A stretch of 64,000 bases of DNA from Pedobacter hartonius. GTDB lineage: Bacteria; Bacteroidota; Bacteroidia; Sphingobacteriales; Sphingobacteriaceae. How positions within the stretch are numbered: the first letter of the stretch is position 1; every line of letters starts with the position of its first letter. The translations under genes and the position numbers were made by a program. The notes under the pieces are model-generated. The model made no database searches. It was given only the letters and a program-made list of their open reading frames with translations, and was not told the DNA's origin. The stretch is taken from contig NZ_FNRA01000008.1 of the NCBI RefSeq assembly GCF_900107535.1, positions 186,001 through 250,000 on the forward strand, read 5' to 3'. Shown one piece after another: positions 44,768 through 54,818 of the stretch.

Positions 44768-46372
44768 TTAAAACGTGTTTTCCACAACTTTCGGGATTGA
44801 TTCCCACATTTCCCCAGTAATGAACTCCCCAAACTGTCCGAAATTTTCAATAAACGCTTTAGCAAGTTCATTTGTTTTCAGATCATATTTATTTTTATCT
44901 GCCCAGGTATTTCGGGGATTTAAAATTTCTGACGGCACATCCGGACAGGCTTTCGGCATCAGCAATCCGAAAACAGGATGTTCCGTAAATTTTACGGATT
45001 CCATTTTGCCTTCCAGCACTGCCGCGATCAATGCCCTCGTATGGCTCAGTTTCATCCGCTGCCCTTCTCCGTAAGCACCGCCGCTCCAGCCGGTATTCAC
45101 CAGCCAGACGTTTACCTGGTGACGCTCCATCTTCTCTCCCAGCAGCGCCGCATATTTTGCCGGATGCAGCGGAAGGAAGGCTTTACCAAAACAGGCCGAG
45201 AACGTTACCTGAGGCTCTGTAACCCCCGCCTCCGTGCCAGCTACCTTAGCCGTATAACCGGATATAAAATGGAACATGGCCTGCCCCCTTGTTAATTTTG
45301 ACAGCGGAGGCAAAACGCCAAATGCATCGGCTGTAAGGAAAAATATATTTTTTGGTACTGCTGCTATGGAAGGAACCACAGCGTTGCTGATATAATCTAT
45401 CGGATAGGCTACCCGTGTATTTTCTGTCTTTTCAATATTTGAATAATCTACAGTGCGCGTACCCGGGAAATAATTGATATTCTCCAGTAATGACCCGAAT
45501 TTAACCGCGCCATAGATCTCAGGCTCTCTTTCAGGAGTAAGGTCAACACATTTTGCGTAACAGCCTCCTTCAAAATTGAAAACGGTATCCTGGCCCCATC
45601 CATGTTCGTCATCCCCGATCAGGCTTCTCTCAGGATCTGCAGATAAGGTTGTTTTCCCCGTGCCGGACAAGCCAAAGAAGATCGCTGTGTCACCCGCTTT
45701 CCCCACATTGGCCGAACAGTGCATAGATAAGGTCTGGTGTTGCTGAGGAAGGATAAAATTGAGCACAGAGAATATGCCTTTTTTGATTTCACCCGTATAA
45801 CCTGTTCCCCCTATCAGTATGATCTTTCTTGAAAAATTCAGAATGGAAAAATTTGCCTGTCTTGTTCCGTCAACAGCAGGATCTGCCTGGAAATCTGGCG
45901 CCGCAATGATAGTCCATTCCGGATGCCCGACCACCTCATCTTCTTCCGGCCTTAAGAACAGATGATTGGCAAAGAGATTCTGATAGGCAGTTTCCGTGAT
46001 GACCCTCAACCCGATCCGGTAGTTTTCATCTGCACAGGCACTGGCGTCCCTGACGTAAAATTTATTCTTATTCAGGTGTAAACAGACCTTCCTGAGCAGG
46101 ACGTCAAAATCTGCAGGACTGAAGCGAATGTTCACATCGCCCCACCACACGGTGTCACGCGTAATATCATCCATCACAATAAACCTGTCTTTGGGAGAGC
46201 GCCCGGTAAATTTCCCGGTATCTATTGCTAAAGCCCCTGCAGATGTAAGAGTGCCCTCTCCGTTTTTGATAGCTTCTTCTATCAGTTGAGCTACACTCAG
46301 CTGATACAATGCATGCTCAGTACCCAGATCCAGCCATGAAAGGTCCGGCACGGGCATTAAAACTTTGTTCAT
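44768..46372 (-). CDS. pckA: Phosphoenolpyruvate carboxykinase (ATP)
   Basis: A 534-residue enzyme that converts oxaloacetate and ATP to PEP, the entry to gluconeogenesis. The nucleotide-binding P-loop is FFGLSGTGKTTLSADP, the metal/substrate loop is DDEHGWGQDTVFNFEGGCYAK, and the N-terminal substrate site is TGKFTGRSPKDRFIV. The length is normal. A TAGCTTTG box (minus strand, 46400-46393) could be the -7 element; it lies about 20 nt upstream of the ATG. Confidence 0.97.
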   Translation of the reverse strand: MNKVLMPVPDLSWLDLGTEHALYQLSVAQLIEEAIKNGEGTLTSAGALAIDTGKFTGRSPKDRFIVMDDITRDTVWWGDVNIRFSPADFDVLLRKVCLHLNKNKFYVRDASACADENYRIGLRVITETAYQNLFANHLFLRPEEDEVVGHPEWTIIAAPDFQADPAVDGTRQANFSILNFSRKIILIGGTGYTGEIKKGIFSVLNFILPQQHQTLSMHCSANVGKAGDTAIFFGLSGTGKTTLSADPERSLIGDDEHGWGQDTVFNFEGGCYAKCVDLTPEREPEIYGAVKFGSLLENINYFPGTRTVDYSNIEKTENTRVAYPIDYISNAVVPSIAAVPKNIFFLTADAFGVLPPLSKLTRGQAMFHFISGYTAKVAGTEAGVTEPQVTFSACFGKAFLPLHPAKYAALLGEKMERHQVNVWLVNTGWSGGAYGEGQRMKLSHTRALIAAVLEGKMESVKFTEHPVFGLLMPKACPDVPSEILNPRNTWADKNKYDLKTNELAKAFIENFGQFGEFITGEMWESIPKVVENTF

Positions 46373-46504
46373 AACAAGAATATTTGGTATGGCAAAGCTA
46401 AGGAGATATTTATTGAAAAATTATCATTTCAAATGAAAATTTTTAATATTGTAGCATTTACACTAACAATCAAACATCTGTTAATCAGAGTATTAAACCT
46501 AAAT

Positions 46505-46861
46505 TTAACCGCCTGATTTTTTTACTTTAAATCCCTCTTTTTGTAAAATCAGAACTACTTTATCCCTGAAATCTCCCTGTATAATGATCTCACCATCCTT
46601 TGCTGCGCCCCCTACTCCACATTTGGTCTTCAGCATTTTGGATAAGGTTTCCAGTCCGGCGGTATTACCGCGATATCCGGTGATCAGCGTTACCGCTTTT
46701 CCGCCCCTGTTCTTCCGGTCCAGCATTACTCTCAGGTCCTGCTGGTTATTGGCGATGCTCTCCTCAGTGGCTTCCTGTTCGTTTTCATAGTTAAATGAGG
46801 GATCGGTAGAATACATGATCCCGCCAAGATCGCTCAGTGACTTTTTCTTAGGATTACTCAT
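46505..46861 (-). CDS. SUI1/eIF1-like translation factor (YciH type)
   Basis: A 118-residue protein with a disordered N-terminus and a C-terminal SUI1 domain (~45-115; RKNRGGKAVTLITGYRG, KCGVGGAAKDGEIIIQGDFR). Bacterial YciH proteins influence initiation fidelity. It starts 11 nt after the lipid kinase and is probably cotranscribed with it. Confidence 0.9.
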   Translation of the reverse strand: MSNPKKKSLSDLGGIMYSTDPSFNYENEQEATEESIANNQQDLRVMLDRKNRGGKAVTLITGYRGNTAGLETLSKMLKTKCGVGGAAKDGEIIIQGDFRDKVVLILQKEGFKVKKSGG

Positions 46862-46872
46862 TTCTTATATTT

Positions 46873-47772
46873 TTATATGGTCATACCGGCTTCAGCAGGT
46901 ACAATTACATTTAATGATAACGGTGAGACAGATACTGCAATATCACGTCCCATAAAAAAAGGCTCCCCATCAATATGTATCGCCGCATCTTCCACTCTGG
47001 TGATACGGATATCCTTCCCCCGGATGATCTCTACCATATCCGACTCGTCTGTACTTGCATTTAACATATGATAGGCCAGCAAGGGGATCTTATACAAAGG
47101 AAAGGATTTAATAATGCAGACATCGAGCAGGCCATCCGTTACCGAAGCCCTGGGCGAAACATGCGCATTATTTCCATATTGTGAAGAATTGGCTACGCTG
47201 ACCACAAAGGCCTTACGCGTGTAACCCTTTCCGTCTATCAGCAGATGATAGGTTTCTGGTTTATAGTTAATCATTTCCTTGAAGCCAAGTTTAAGATAGC
47301 CTGACAACCCTCTTTTCTTGTTGCCTACAAAAACGGAACTGATATGCGCATCAAATCCCATTCCTGCCATATTAAAGAAAAACTTATCATTGAAAGTACC
47401 CGTATCGATCTTTGCTACATTCAGGCCGTTGATGACCTGAATTGATTTAGCGGTGTTCATTGGTATCTTTAGAAATCTTGCCAGCCCGTTTCCTGATCCG
47501 AAAGGAATGATCCCCAGGATCTTTTGCTGCTGCATGACCTTTGTTGCAATCTCATTGATCGTACCATCGCCACCTACAGCCACAATCACATCAAAGTTCT
47601 TGTTTGCAGCTTCTTCTGCTATTTCAGCAGCATGTCCCACATATTCTGTAAAACTATAATTCGGGTTAAACTTGGAACGGTCCAGGTTTGCATCAATTAT
47701 AGCAGGTATCTTTAGTTTATCCTTACCACCGGATATAGGATTGATAATAAATAGAATGTTCGACTTTGCCAA
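46873..47772 (-). CDS. Diacylglycerol/lipid kinase family protein
   Basis: A 299-residue protein of the YegS/BmrU lipid kinase family. The ATP-binding region is VAVGGDGTINEIATKV and FGSGNGLARFL. GTFNDKFFFNMAGMGFDAH and CIIKSFPLYKIPLLAYHM follow. The conserved N-terminus (KSNILFIINPISGGKDK) begins at TTG 47772; no in-frame ATG precedes it. It probably phosphorylates diacylglycerol or a related lipid. Confidence 0.9.
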   Translation of the reverse strand: MAKSNILFIINPISGGKDKLKIPAIIDANLDRSKFNPNYSFTEYVGHAAEIAEEAANKNFDVIVAVGGDGTINEIATKVMQQQKILGIIPFGSGNGLARFLKIPMNTAKSIQVINGLNVAKIDTGTFNDKFFFNMAGMGFDAHISSVFVGNKKRGLSGYLKLGFKEMINYKPETYHLLIDGKGYTRKAFVVSVANSSQYGNNAHVSPRASVTDGLLDVCIIKSFPLYKIPLLAYHMLNASTDESDMVEIIRGKDIRITRVEDAAIHIDGEPFFMGRDIAVSVSPLSLNVIVPAEAGMTI

Positions 47773-47811
47773 AGGGTATGAATTAATTCGAGTACAAAAT
47801 AATTGATATTT

Positions 47812-47843
47812 TTTGACTAATTTGAATATATATAGTAATTTCG
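47812..47843 (+). promoter_or_regulatory. Promoter of metK
   Basis: TTTG (47812-47815) and TAATTTCG (47836-47843, one mismatch to TAnnTTTG) are separated by 20 nt. The predicted transcript starts near 47850, giving a leader of about 155 nt that contains the structured element below. Confidence 0.5.
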
Positions 47844-47847
47844 CATC

Positions 47848-47945
47848 CCTAAGGTGGACTGATTTGCGATGTTATGGAGTACATAACTGGATTGCAACCA
47901 CGTAAAAAAAAGTGCTAACCATTCTACACTTCCTTTTACTGCCTG
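47848..47945 (+). ncRNA. Structured metK leader, candidate SAM riboswitch
   Basis: Upstream of metK is a leader with blocks that resemble the S-box/SAM clan: aaggtggactgattt, then ttgcaaccac, an A-rich loop, and gtgctaacc. Pairing that I can draw: gtgg (47855-47858) with ccac, ttgc with gcaa, and a perfect inner hairpin gttatg-gagta-cataac near 47870-47888. A short cac/gtg hairpin spans the A-run, and aagtg can alternatively pair with cactt further on. The gene behind it makes SAM, which fits feedback control. The assignment rests on motif resemblance and context; I cannot run a covariance model. Confidence 0.6.
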
Positions 47946-48003
47946 TTTTTCAGGGTCATTATCCATTTTATATAATTGTTGATCATAAAATTAATTATTT
48001 AAA

Positions 48004-49272
48004 ATGTCATATTTATTTACATCAGAATCTGTTTCAGAGGGTCATCCAGATAAAGTAGCAGATCAAATTTCAGATGCACTAATTGATAATTTTTTAGCAT
48101 TTGACCCGGAATCAAAGGTTGCCTGTGAAACACTGGTAACAACCGGACAGGTTTTTCTGGCCGGCGAAGTAAAATCAAAAGCATATCTAGATGTACAAAA
48201 GATCGCCAGGGAAGTAATCAGTAAAATTGGTTATACCAAAGGTGAATACATGTTCGACAGCAATTCATGCAGTGTATTATCTGCAATACATGAACAATCT
48301 CCTGATATCAATCAGGGTGTTGACAAAGCGGACAAAACAACCCAGGGCGCAGGTGACCAGGGAATGATGTTCGGATACGCAACAAGGGAAACTGAGAATT
48401 ACATGCCACTGGCGCTTGATCTTGCACATAAGATTCTGATCGAACTGGCAGCAATACGCCGTGAGAACACCGAAATTAAATATTTGCGCCCTGATGCCAA
48501 ATCTCAGGTAACGCTGGAATACAATGATAACAACGAACCTGTAAGGATTGATTCTATCGTTGTTTCTACGCAGCATGATGATTTCGACGAAGAGCAGACT
48601 ATGCTGAAGAAAATTAAGGAAGATATCATCAACATCCTTATTCCACGTGTATCCAGCCAATATCCGCAATTCGCGCATTTGTTTAACAAAGACATCAAAT
48701 ACCATATCAACCCTACAGGTAAATTCGTGATCGGTGGCCCGCATGGTGATACCGGTTTAACCGGAAGAAAGATCATTGTTGACACCTACGGTGGCAAAGG
48801 TGCCCATGGTGGTGGTGCATTCTCCGGAAAAGACCCTTCAAAGGTTGACCGTTCCGCAGCCTATGCCACAAGGCACATCGCTAAAAACCTTGTTGCAGCC
48901 GGTGTGGCTGACGAGGTTCTGGTTCAGGTTTCCTATGCTATCGGCGTTGCCCAGCCAATGGGTATCTACGTAAACACTTACGGAACCGCAAAAGTTAAGG
49001 ACGCTGAAGGTAAAATCCTTACTGATGGCGCAATTGCCAAAGAGGTGGAAAAAATCTTTGACATGACCCCTTATGGCATCGAGACCCGTCTGAAATTACG
49101 TAATCCTATTTATTCAGAAACCGCAGCTTACGGGCACTTTGGCAAAAAGAATGAGGTGGTAACTAAGGTATTTAAAGCCTCTAACGGTGAAGAATTATCC
49201 GTTGAGGTGGAATTGTTCACTTGGGAAAAGTTAGACCATGTAGACGCTGTTAAAGCGGCATTTTCATTATAA
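48004..49272 (+). CDS. metK: S-adenosylmethionine synthetase
   Basis: A 422-residue enzyme that makes SAM from methionine and ATP. The signatures are [32 protein letters not shown] and [19 protein letters not shown]. The domain order is normal; the length is slightly above E. coli MetK because of extra residues (~140-190), as in other Bacteroidota. It stands alone behind a structured leader and ahead of a terminator. Confidence 0.98.
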   Translation: MSYLFTSESVSEGHPDKVADQISDALIDNFLAFDPESKVACETLVTTGQVFLAGEVKSKAYLDVQKIAREVISKIGYTKGEYMFDSNSCSVLSAIHEQSPDINQGVDKADKTTQGAGDQGMMFGYATRETENYMPLALDLAHKILIELAAIRRENTEIKYLRPDAKSQVTLEYNDNNEPVRIDSIVVSTQHDDFDEEQTMLKKIKEDIINILIPRVSSQYPQFAHLFNKDIKYHINPTGKFVIGGPHGDTGLTGRKIIVDTYGGKGAHGGGAFSGKDPSKVDRSAAYATRHIAKNLVAAGVADEVLVQVSYAIGVAQPMGIYVNTYGTAKVKDAEGKILTDGAIAKEVEKIFDMTPYGIETRLKLRNPIYSETAAYGHFGKKNEVVTKVFKASNGEELSVEVELFTWEKLDHVDAVKAAFSL

Positions 49273-49300
49273 GATATACAGACTGAATATCTTCTGTTGG

Positions 49301-49332
49301 AAGGGATGGCTCATATTGCTGTCCCTTTTTTT
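49301..49332 (+). terminator. Terminator of metK
   Basis: Arms aaggga (49301-49306) and tccctt (49322-49327) flank a loop with a weak gc/gc inner pair, followed by a run of seven T. It lies about 30 nt after the metK stop. The remaining 49333-49561 has no recognised gene; a TAATTTTG box at 49529-49536 may be the trehalase -7 element. Confidence 0.65.
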
Positions 49333-49561
49333 ATTTTGTTCGTGTATTGCTTTCCATAACTCCGACGTTGAGACATGGTTGGATTATCCCTGTAGGGCGG
49401 TTCTAATACCCTTTTCCTATTCCCTCCGTCAACCCTACAGAAAAAATAGTTTACCACAAAACGATATACGAACAATACCTGATAAAAATCACAGGGAGAA
49501 ACTGTTCCTTATTTTTAAAAAGCGGTTTTAATTTTGTAGTATTAGGTACAAACCAGGAACA

Positions 49562-51109
49562 ATGCGCAAATTCATATTCATACTTTTTATAGGGCTTCAG
49601 CTTGGCGGAGTCTCTGCCCAGCAGATAAAAACCCCGGACCAGCTTTACGGGCAGCTATTTATTGATGTCCAGATGCAGGACGCACTGAAGGACGGCAAAA
49701 CCTTTGTGGACTGCGTTCCCAAAAGAAATCCAAAATTAATTGTTCAGGATTACCTTCGTTTGAAAAAAAACAAAAAGGCATTTAACCTCAAAACCTTTGT
49801 TGCGCAGAACTTCATTGTCCCGGATACGAATGCTGCTGCAGTAATCACGTCGAACAAGCCTATCATTACACATGTAAATGACCTCTGGACGGCATTGGAA
49901 CGTGTGCCGTCAGACAAAACTGCAAACAGCAGCCTGCTCAGCCTGCCCTATCCTTATATCGTTCCCGGGGGCCGGTTCAGAGAAATCTATTATTGGGATA
50001 GCTATTTCACCATGCTTGGACTGCAGGCTTCCGGCAAAAATGAAACCATAGAGAATATGATCAGGAACTTCGCCTACCTGATTAACCAGTACGGGCACAT
50101 TCCTAATGGGAACAGAAACTATTACCTGAGCAGGTCACAGCCTCCGTTTTTTTCGCTGATGGTAGACTTACTTGCGCAAATCAAAAACAAAGAGGTATAC
50201 CTGACTTACCTGCCTGCGCTTGAAAAGGAGTACGCTTACTGGATGGACCAATCCGCAGCAACCAAACATGTGGTCAGGATGCCCGACGGCAGCTTGCTGA
50301 ACCGGTATTACGACCAGCTCAATACGCCAAGGCAGGAATCATACAAAGAAGATGTCATAGCGGCGCGGCAGCTGGGAATCAAAAACCCTGAGATTTACCG
50401 TGATATCCGCTCTGCAGCCGAAAGCGGCTGGGACTTTAGCAGCAGATGGTTTTCTGACGGAACACAATTAAAAACTATACAAACCACCCAGATCATACCT
50501 GTAGATCTCAACTGCCTTTTATACCACCTGGAAAACACTCTTCAGAAATGTTACGCGAATAAACATGATACCGTAAAAGAGAAGCTCTACAAGAGCCTTG
50601 CAGAAAAGCGGAGACAAAGTATCCGGAAGTATTTTTGGTCGGCCTCAGACCAATGGTATACCGATTATAACAGCAAAACCAAACGCCCGTCACCTGTTCT
50701 CAGCCTGGCCGGCATGTTCCCATTGTTTTTCAAACTGGCGGATCAGCAGCAGGCAGAGCTGGCAAAAACTGTGCTTGAACAAAAATTTCTGAGGGCCGGA
50801 GGCCTGACTACTACCCTGCATAACACCCATCAGCAGTGGGACGCACCGAACGGATGGGCTCCATTACAATGGGTCTCTGTCACTGGCCTCGAAAACTATG
50901 GCTATCATGATCTGGGAAAGACGATTGCTACGCGCTGGGTAAACTTAAATACAAAGGTATACCATAATACAGGGAAGCTTATGGAGAAGTACAATGTGGT
51001 TGATATCCATCTGCTGGCCGGAGGAGGGGAATATGCTTCTCAGGATGGATTTGGCTGGACAAACGGGGTACTGCTTGGTCTGATAAAGAAATATAATTTA
51101 CCGCAGTAA
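49562..51109 (+). CDS. treA: Periplasmic trehalase (GH37)
   Basis: A 515-residue exported enzyme with a signal peptide (~1-19, ending VSAQ). It hydrolyses trehalose to two glucose molecules. Both family signatures are present: PGGRFREIYYWDSYFTMLGL (~136-155) and QWDAPNGWAPLQW (~420-432). The C-terminal GGGEYASQDGFGWTNGV is also conserved. It is not clustered with a trehalose transporter. Confidence 0.95.
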   Translation: MRKFIFILFIGLQLGGVSAQQIKTPDQLYGQLFIDVQMQDALKDGKTFVDCVPKRNPKLIVQDYLRLKKNKKAFNLKTFVAQNFIVPDTNAAAVITSNKPIITHVNDLWTALERVPSDKTANSSLLSLPYPYIVPGGRFREIYYWDSYFTMLGLQASGKNETIENMIRNFAYLINQYGHIPNGNRNYYLSRSQPPFFSLMVDLLAQIKNKEVYLTYLPALEKEYAYWMDQSAATKHVVRMPDGSLLNRYYDQLNTPRQESYKEDVIAARQLGIKNPEIYRDIRSAAESGWDFSSRWFSDGTQLKTIQTTQIIPVDLNCLLYHLENTLQKCYANKHDTVKEKLYKSLAEKRRQSIRKYFWSASDQWYTDYNSKTKRPSPVLSLAGMFPLFFKLADQQQAELAKTVLEQKFLRAGGLTTTLHNTHQQWDAPNGWAPLQWVSVTGLENYGYHDLGKTIATRWVNLNTKVYHNTGKLMEKYNVVDIHLLAGGGEYASQDGFGWTNGVLLGLIKKYNLPQ

Positions 51110-51160
51110 AAAACGAAACCATTTACCCATGGTATTGTTTATAGTAAAAACAATCTTTAT

Positions 51161-51508
51161 ATGGAACAGCCAATAGAAATGACTACCCTTAGCCAGATTC
51201 TGGAAAAACTAAGACAAAAAGGTTTAGACAACGAAATAAAGATGACCGACCATGGAAAAATGCAAGGCACAGGTCTCAATAAAATATATAATCCTGAAGA
51301 TCTGACTATCATAAAAACATACCGCTTTGAAGGGGATTCAGATCCTGCCGACAATGCTGTACTTTATCTGCTTGAAGATAAGGATGGCCAGATCGGATAT
51401 ATTATGGATGCCTATGGCATGTATACCTCCCAGGAAAATACCGGCTTCGACGACTTTCTAAAGAAAATACCTACTGCAGACAGAGATTTGCAGGAACTTT
51501 TTAAATAA
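51161..51508 (+). CDS. Small conserved protein, unknown function
   Basis: A 115-residue soluble protein. It has a helical N-terminus (LSQILEKLRQKGLDNEIKMT) and a beta-rich remainder, with YRFEGDSDPADNAVLYLLE and GYIMDAYGMY. Proteins of this type are often labelled phosphoribosylpyrophosphate synthetase in Bacteroidota, but I see no PRPP-binding loop and do not accept that name. Start is ATG 51161 or ATG 51179. It is followed by a terminator. Confidence 0.7.
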   Translation: MEQPIEMTTLSQILEKLRQKGLDNEIKMTDHGKMQGTGLNKIYNPEDLTIIKTYRFEGDSDPADNAVLYLLEDKDGQIGYIMDAYGMYTSQENTGFDDFLKKIPTADRDLQELFK

Positions 51509-51532
51509 CAGCGAAAATTGTCAGATTTTTGA

Positions 51533-51566
51533 ACGTCCGGTTGGCCTTATGCTAACCGGATTTTTT
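51533..51566 (+). terminator. Terminator after the small conserved gene
   Basis: Arms tccggtt (51536-51542) and aaccgga (51554-51560) extend inwards with ggc/gct, giving about 10 bp, followed by T6. The rest of the 291-bp gap to the glycosidase gene holds nothing that I recognise. Confidence 0.75.
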
Positions 51567-51799
51567 GTTTATGTACCCTCCGGGTGCCTTTTGTGTTTAA
51601 ACCCATTCAGCCACATATCCTATGTATTTAACGCTGATGAGCTGAAGGTCTTCCATATTTAATAAAAATGACATTTTGACAAATTAACATTCCATTTTGA
51701 TACTGCTGCCAGCCCATCAGAAATCCTTAGTAAATTTATTAACCGACGGAAGCGTTTACCTCCGCCGATATACCAAATATAAATTTAAAATGAAGGACC

Positions 51800-53293
51800 A
51801 TGATGAAAAAAATGATCGTGCTGATGTTTCTTATGACATCACTTCTCTGTAAAAGCCAACCACGTTTAAATGTGACCTGGAGTGAACGGCTGATGATATC
51901 CAGATCTACAGCTACATTACAGGTTGTAGGAAACCCAATGTTGCGCCCTCAGGCTCCGATGCGTCAGGGATCATTAAATGCACTACGGGCCCTGGGCGCC
52001 GATTATGTGCGTTATGTGCCCTGGTTTCCTTATCCAAAACTGGCTGTGGCAGAACTTGAGCCACCAACCTCGACCTCAACATCATGGGATTTCACCTTGA
52101 TTGATCCGATGACTTCCGATTTTTTTGAATACACAAAAGGCCATTCAATTATTTTCAACTTTAGCACGATACCCCAATGGATGTTTAAAACACCCGAAAA
52201 AGTACAGTATCCGGCAGACCCGAACCAGGTTGCCTGGGGTTACGCCGGGGGGCGTGAACTGCGGGACACCACCATGAAGGAGTTGACGGACTATTACGTA
52301 AGGTTGATCAGCTGGTACACCAAAGGCGGCTTTGTTGATGAGCTGGGAAAATTTCACAAGTCCGGCCATAATTATAAAATACCCTATTTAGAAATATTAA
52401 ATGAGCCGGACCTCGAGCACAGCATGTCGGTACAAATGTATACCCGGATATACGATGCCATGGTTACAGCCCTCAGGCCCATATTGCCCGGTACACAGTT
52501 CATGGGTCTTGCCATAGCTTACACAGGTGGTAAAGCCGGCTGGTTCGAGTATTTTTTGAATCCGGCCAATCACAAATCAGGTATACCTTTAGACTGGATC
52601 AGCTATCATTGCTACGCGAATGCGAACAGCCAGCAAAAATTTGATGCTTATGAATATTCCGTCTTCGATAAAGCAGAGAGTTTCATCAACACTGTTGGTT
52701 ATATTGAAAATATCCGAAAACGTGTTGCCCCTGCCACACGTACAGATATTAACGAACTGGGTACTTTTGTAAGCGAAGAAATGCGAAATCAACCCATCCC
52801 AACTACTTACTGGAACCTCTCGGCCAGTGTATATGCATATTTCTTTATCGAACTTACAAAGTTAGGGATTGATGTTATAGGAGAATCGCAGTTGGTCGGA
52901 TTTCCAACACAATTCCCGGATGTATCATTAATCAATTACCAGACGAATCAGCCGAATGCACGCTATTGGGTCTTGAAATTAATAAAAGACAACCTCCCTC
53001 CCGGCACTGAATTAGTGAAAACCGATATTGATGCCAATACTGGTGATGATATCCTGGCGCAGGCATTTATAGACCGGGGGGTTAAAAAATTGCTGATCCT
53101 TAACAAACGAAATAAGCCGGTTAATATGAAGCTATCAGCCGAATGCAATGGTGCGGTTATATACAGGATTGACAGTGTATCAGCTGATCGCGAAGCAACA
53201 AAGTCTCTTGTGAGTAATGAGATCACCGAACTGAACCCTTTCGCAGTAAACCTGATTGTATTGCCGAAAAACCCTCCGATGATTTCGAATTAG
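51800..53293 (+). CDS. Exported TIM-barrel glycosidase, GH39-like
   Basis: A 497-residue exported protein with signal peptide (~1-20). It looks like a clan GH-A (beta/alpha)8 barrel. The acid/base Glu is in PYLEILNEPDLEHS (~197-210), and a probable nucleophile Glu is in TDINELGTFVSEE (~315-327). A C-terminal beta-sandwich-like part follows (~410-490). The N-E-P motif and barrel order resemble GH39 proteins (xylosidases/iduronidases). Substrate unknown. It stands alone between two unrelated genes. Confidence 0.72.
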   Translation: MMKKMIVLMFLMTSLLCKSQPRLNVTWSERLMISRSTATLQVVGNPMLRPQAPMRQGSLNALRALGADYVRYVPWFPYPKLAVAELEPPTSTSTSWDFTLIDPMTSDFFEYTKGHSIIFNFSTIPQWMFKTPEKVQYPADPNQVAWGYAGGRELRDTTMKELTDYYVRLISWYTKGGFVDELGKFHKSGHNYKIPYLEILNEPDLEHSMSVQMYTRIYDAMVTALRPILPGTQFMGLAIAYTGGKAGWFEYFLNPANHKSGIPLDWISYHCYANANSQQKFDAYEYSVFDKAESFINTVGYIENIRKRVAPATRTDINELGTFVSEEMRNQPIPTTYWNLSASVYAYFFIELTKLGIDVIGESQLVGFPTQFPDVSLINYQTNQPNARYWVLKLIKDNLPPGTELVKTDIDANTGDDILAQAFIDRGVKKLLILNKRNKPVNMKLSAECNGAVIYRIDSVSADREATKSLVSNEITELNPFAVNLIVLPKNPPMISN

Positions 53294-53582
53294 GGCCTTT
53301 AAAGTAGAAACATTGTACGGCATAATTACTTCCGGTTTTAGAATTTTTCAATTAAAAAATTAAAATTAACCCTGGTGTACTTATTTGCTCTGCATGGTTA
53401 TGCCCTGCATCGTTGGTGCTTTTTTATCTGCCATCTGGCAAATTAAGACATGGACAAGATTAATTAATTCAACAAAAGATGTTTTACATAAAAACATAGA
53501 CCATAATATCATTAATAATATTTCGTTTTTTAATTGAAAAATATTACCGTATACCTCGATAAATTAAAAAACTATAATCATT

Positions 53583-54725
53583 ATGTCAGTTAAAAAGTTC
53601 CAAATCCAAATCTCCGATCAGGTAGTAGACGACTTAAAATCGAGGCTTGGTAATTCGCGATGGCCAAATGAAATCATAGACTCCGGCTGGGAACGGGGCA
53701 CTAATAAAGATTACTTAAAATCCCTTGTCTCCTACTGGCAGCATAATTATGACTGGCGTGCCCAGGAAAATGATTTAAATCAATATCCCCAGTTTACATG
53801 TATGGTGGATGACATCGATATACACTTTGTGCACGTTAGGGGAAAAGGGCCAAATCCAATACCAGTTATTCTTACGCACGGATGGCCAGATAGTTTTATT
53901 CGGTATAAGAAGATTATTCCTTTGCTCACAGACCCTGCAAGCTTTGGTGGCGATCCCAATGATTCTTTCGATGTAATTATTCCGTCACTGCCAGGATTTG
54001 GATTTTCTTCAGCTCCCGAAAGCAGTGGATATAATAACTCAAAGATCGCAGACTTATGGGCAAAGTTAATGACTGAGAAACTTGGTTACGCTAAATTTGC
54101 AGCAGCCGGAGGTGATGTTGGTTCTGGTGTAACGAGGTATCTGGCATCAAATTACCATGAACTTCTGATTGGAATCCATCTGACAGATGTCGGTGAGCTT
54201 TTAATCGCTTCCAATGAAACTAATCTTTCTCCCGAAGAATTGGAATATAAAACGGCTGCGTGGCAATGGGTGGGTCTGGAAGGTGGATATGTGGCCATTC
54301 AATCCACAAAGCCGCAGACATTAGGATATGGGCTTTCTGATTCACCAGTTGGATTAGCAGCCTGGATCATAGAGAAATTTCGTTCATGGAGTGGGGATAA
54401 CGGAAATTTCGAAGAAAAATTTAGTATGGATGAGTTATTAACCAATATAATGATCTATTGGGTTACAAATACTATTGGCTCTTCTACGCAACTCTACTAT
54501 GAGAACTCGCATGGTTTACCACCAATGAATCAGATAAAAGTCCCAATCGCTGTCGCGCTTTTTCCCCAGGACATTCTGGTACCTGAAAAAAGCTGGGTTG
54601 AAAGGTATTTGAATATATCTCGTTGGAGTGTGATGGCTCGCGGAGGGCATTTTACGGCCATGGAAGAACCAAAGTTATTTGCTGATGATATCAGCGTATT
54701 CTTTAAGACATTGAGAGCGAGTTAG
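53583..54725 (+). CDS. Epoxide hydrolase-like alpha/beta hydrolase
   Basis: A 380-residue protein. The N-terminal EHN domain (~1-105; RLGNSRWPNEI) is followed by an alpha/beta-hydrolase core. The oxyanion loop is LTHGWPDSFIRY, the nucleophile elbow is AAGGDVGSGVTRY with Asp as nucleophile, and the catalytic His is in ARGGHFTAMEEP. Such enzymes hydrolyse epoxides in lipid or xenobiotic metabolism. There is no signal peptide. The 289-bp upstream gap is very AT-rich and shows nothing that I can name. Confidence 0.9.
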   Translation: MSVKKFQIQISDQVVDDLKSRLGNSRWPNEIIDSGWERGTNKDYLKSLVSYWQHNYDWRAQENDLNQYPQFTCMVDDIDIHFVHVRGKGPNPIPVILTHGWPDSFIRYKKIIPLLTDPASFGGDPNDSFDVIIPSLPGFGFSSAPESSGYNNSKIADLWAKLMTEKLGYAKFAAAGGDVGSGVTRYLASNYHELLIGIHLTDVGELLIASNETNLSPEELEYKTAAWQWVGLEGGYVAIQSTKPQTLGYGLSDSPVGLAAWIIEKFRSWSGDNGNFEEKFSMDELLTNIMIYWVTNTIGSSTQLYYENSHGLPPMNQIKVPIAVALFPQDILVPEKSWVERYLNISRWSVMARGGHFTAMEEPKLFADDISVFFKTLRAS

Positions 54726-54818
54726 TTTTTTAACCATTGTTATGGGCATGTAATAATTTGCATACCCATAACAACAAGCTCTTCATGCACTCATCTCCGT
54801 TAAAATGAGAAGTAGAAT

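Noticed and set aside
49316..49531. Plus-strand 71-codon frame after metK
   Set aside because: It overlaps the metK terminator, shows no domain and begins inside the hairpin.
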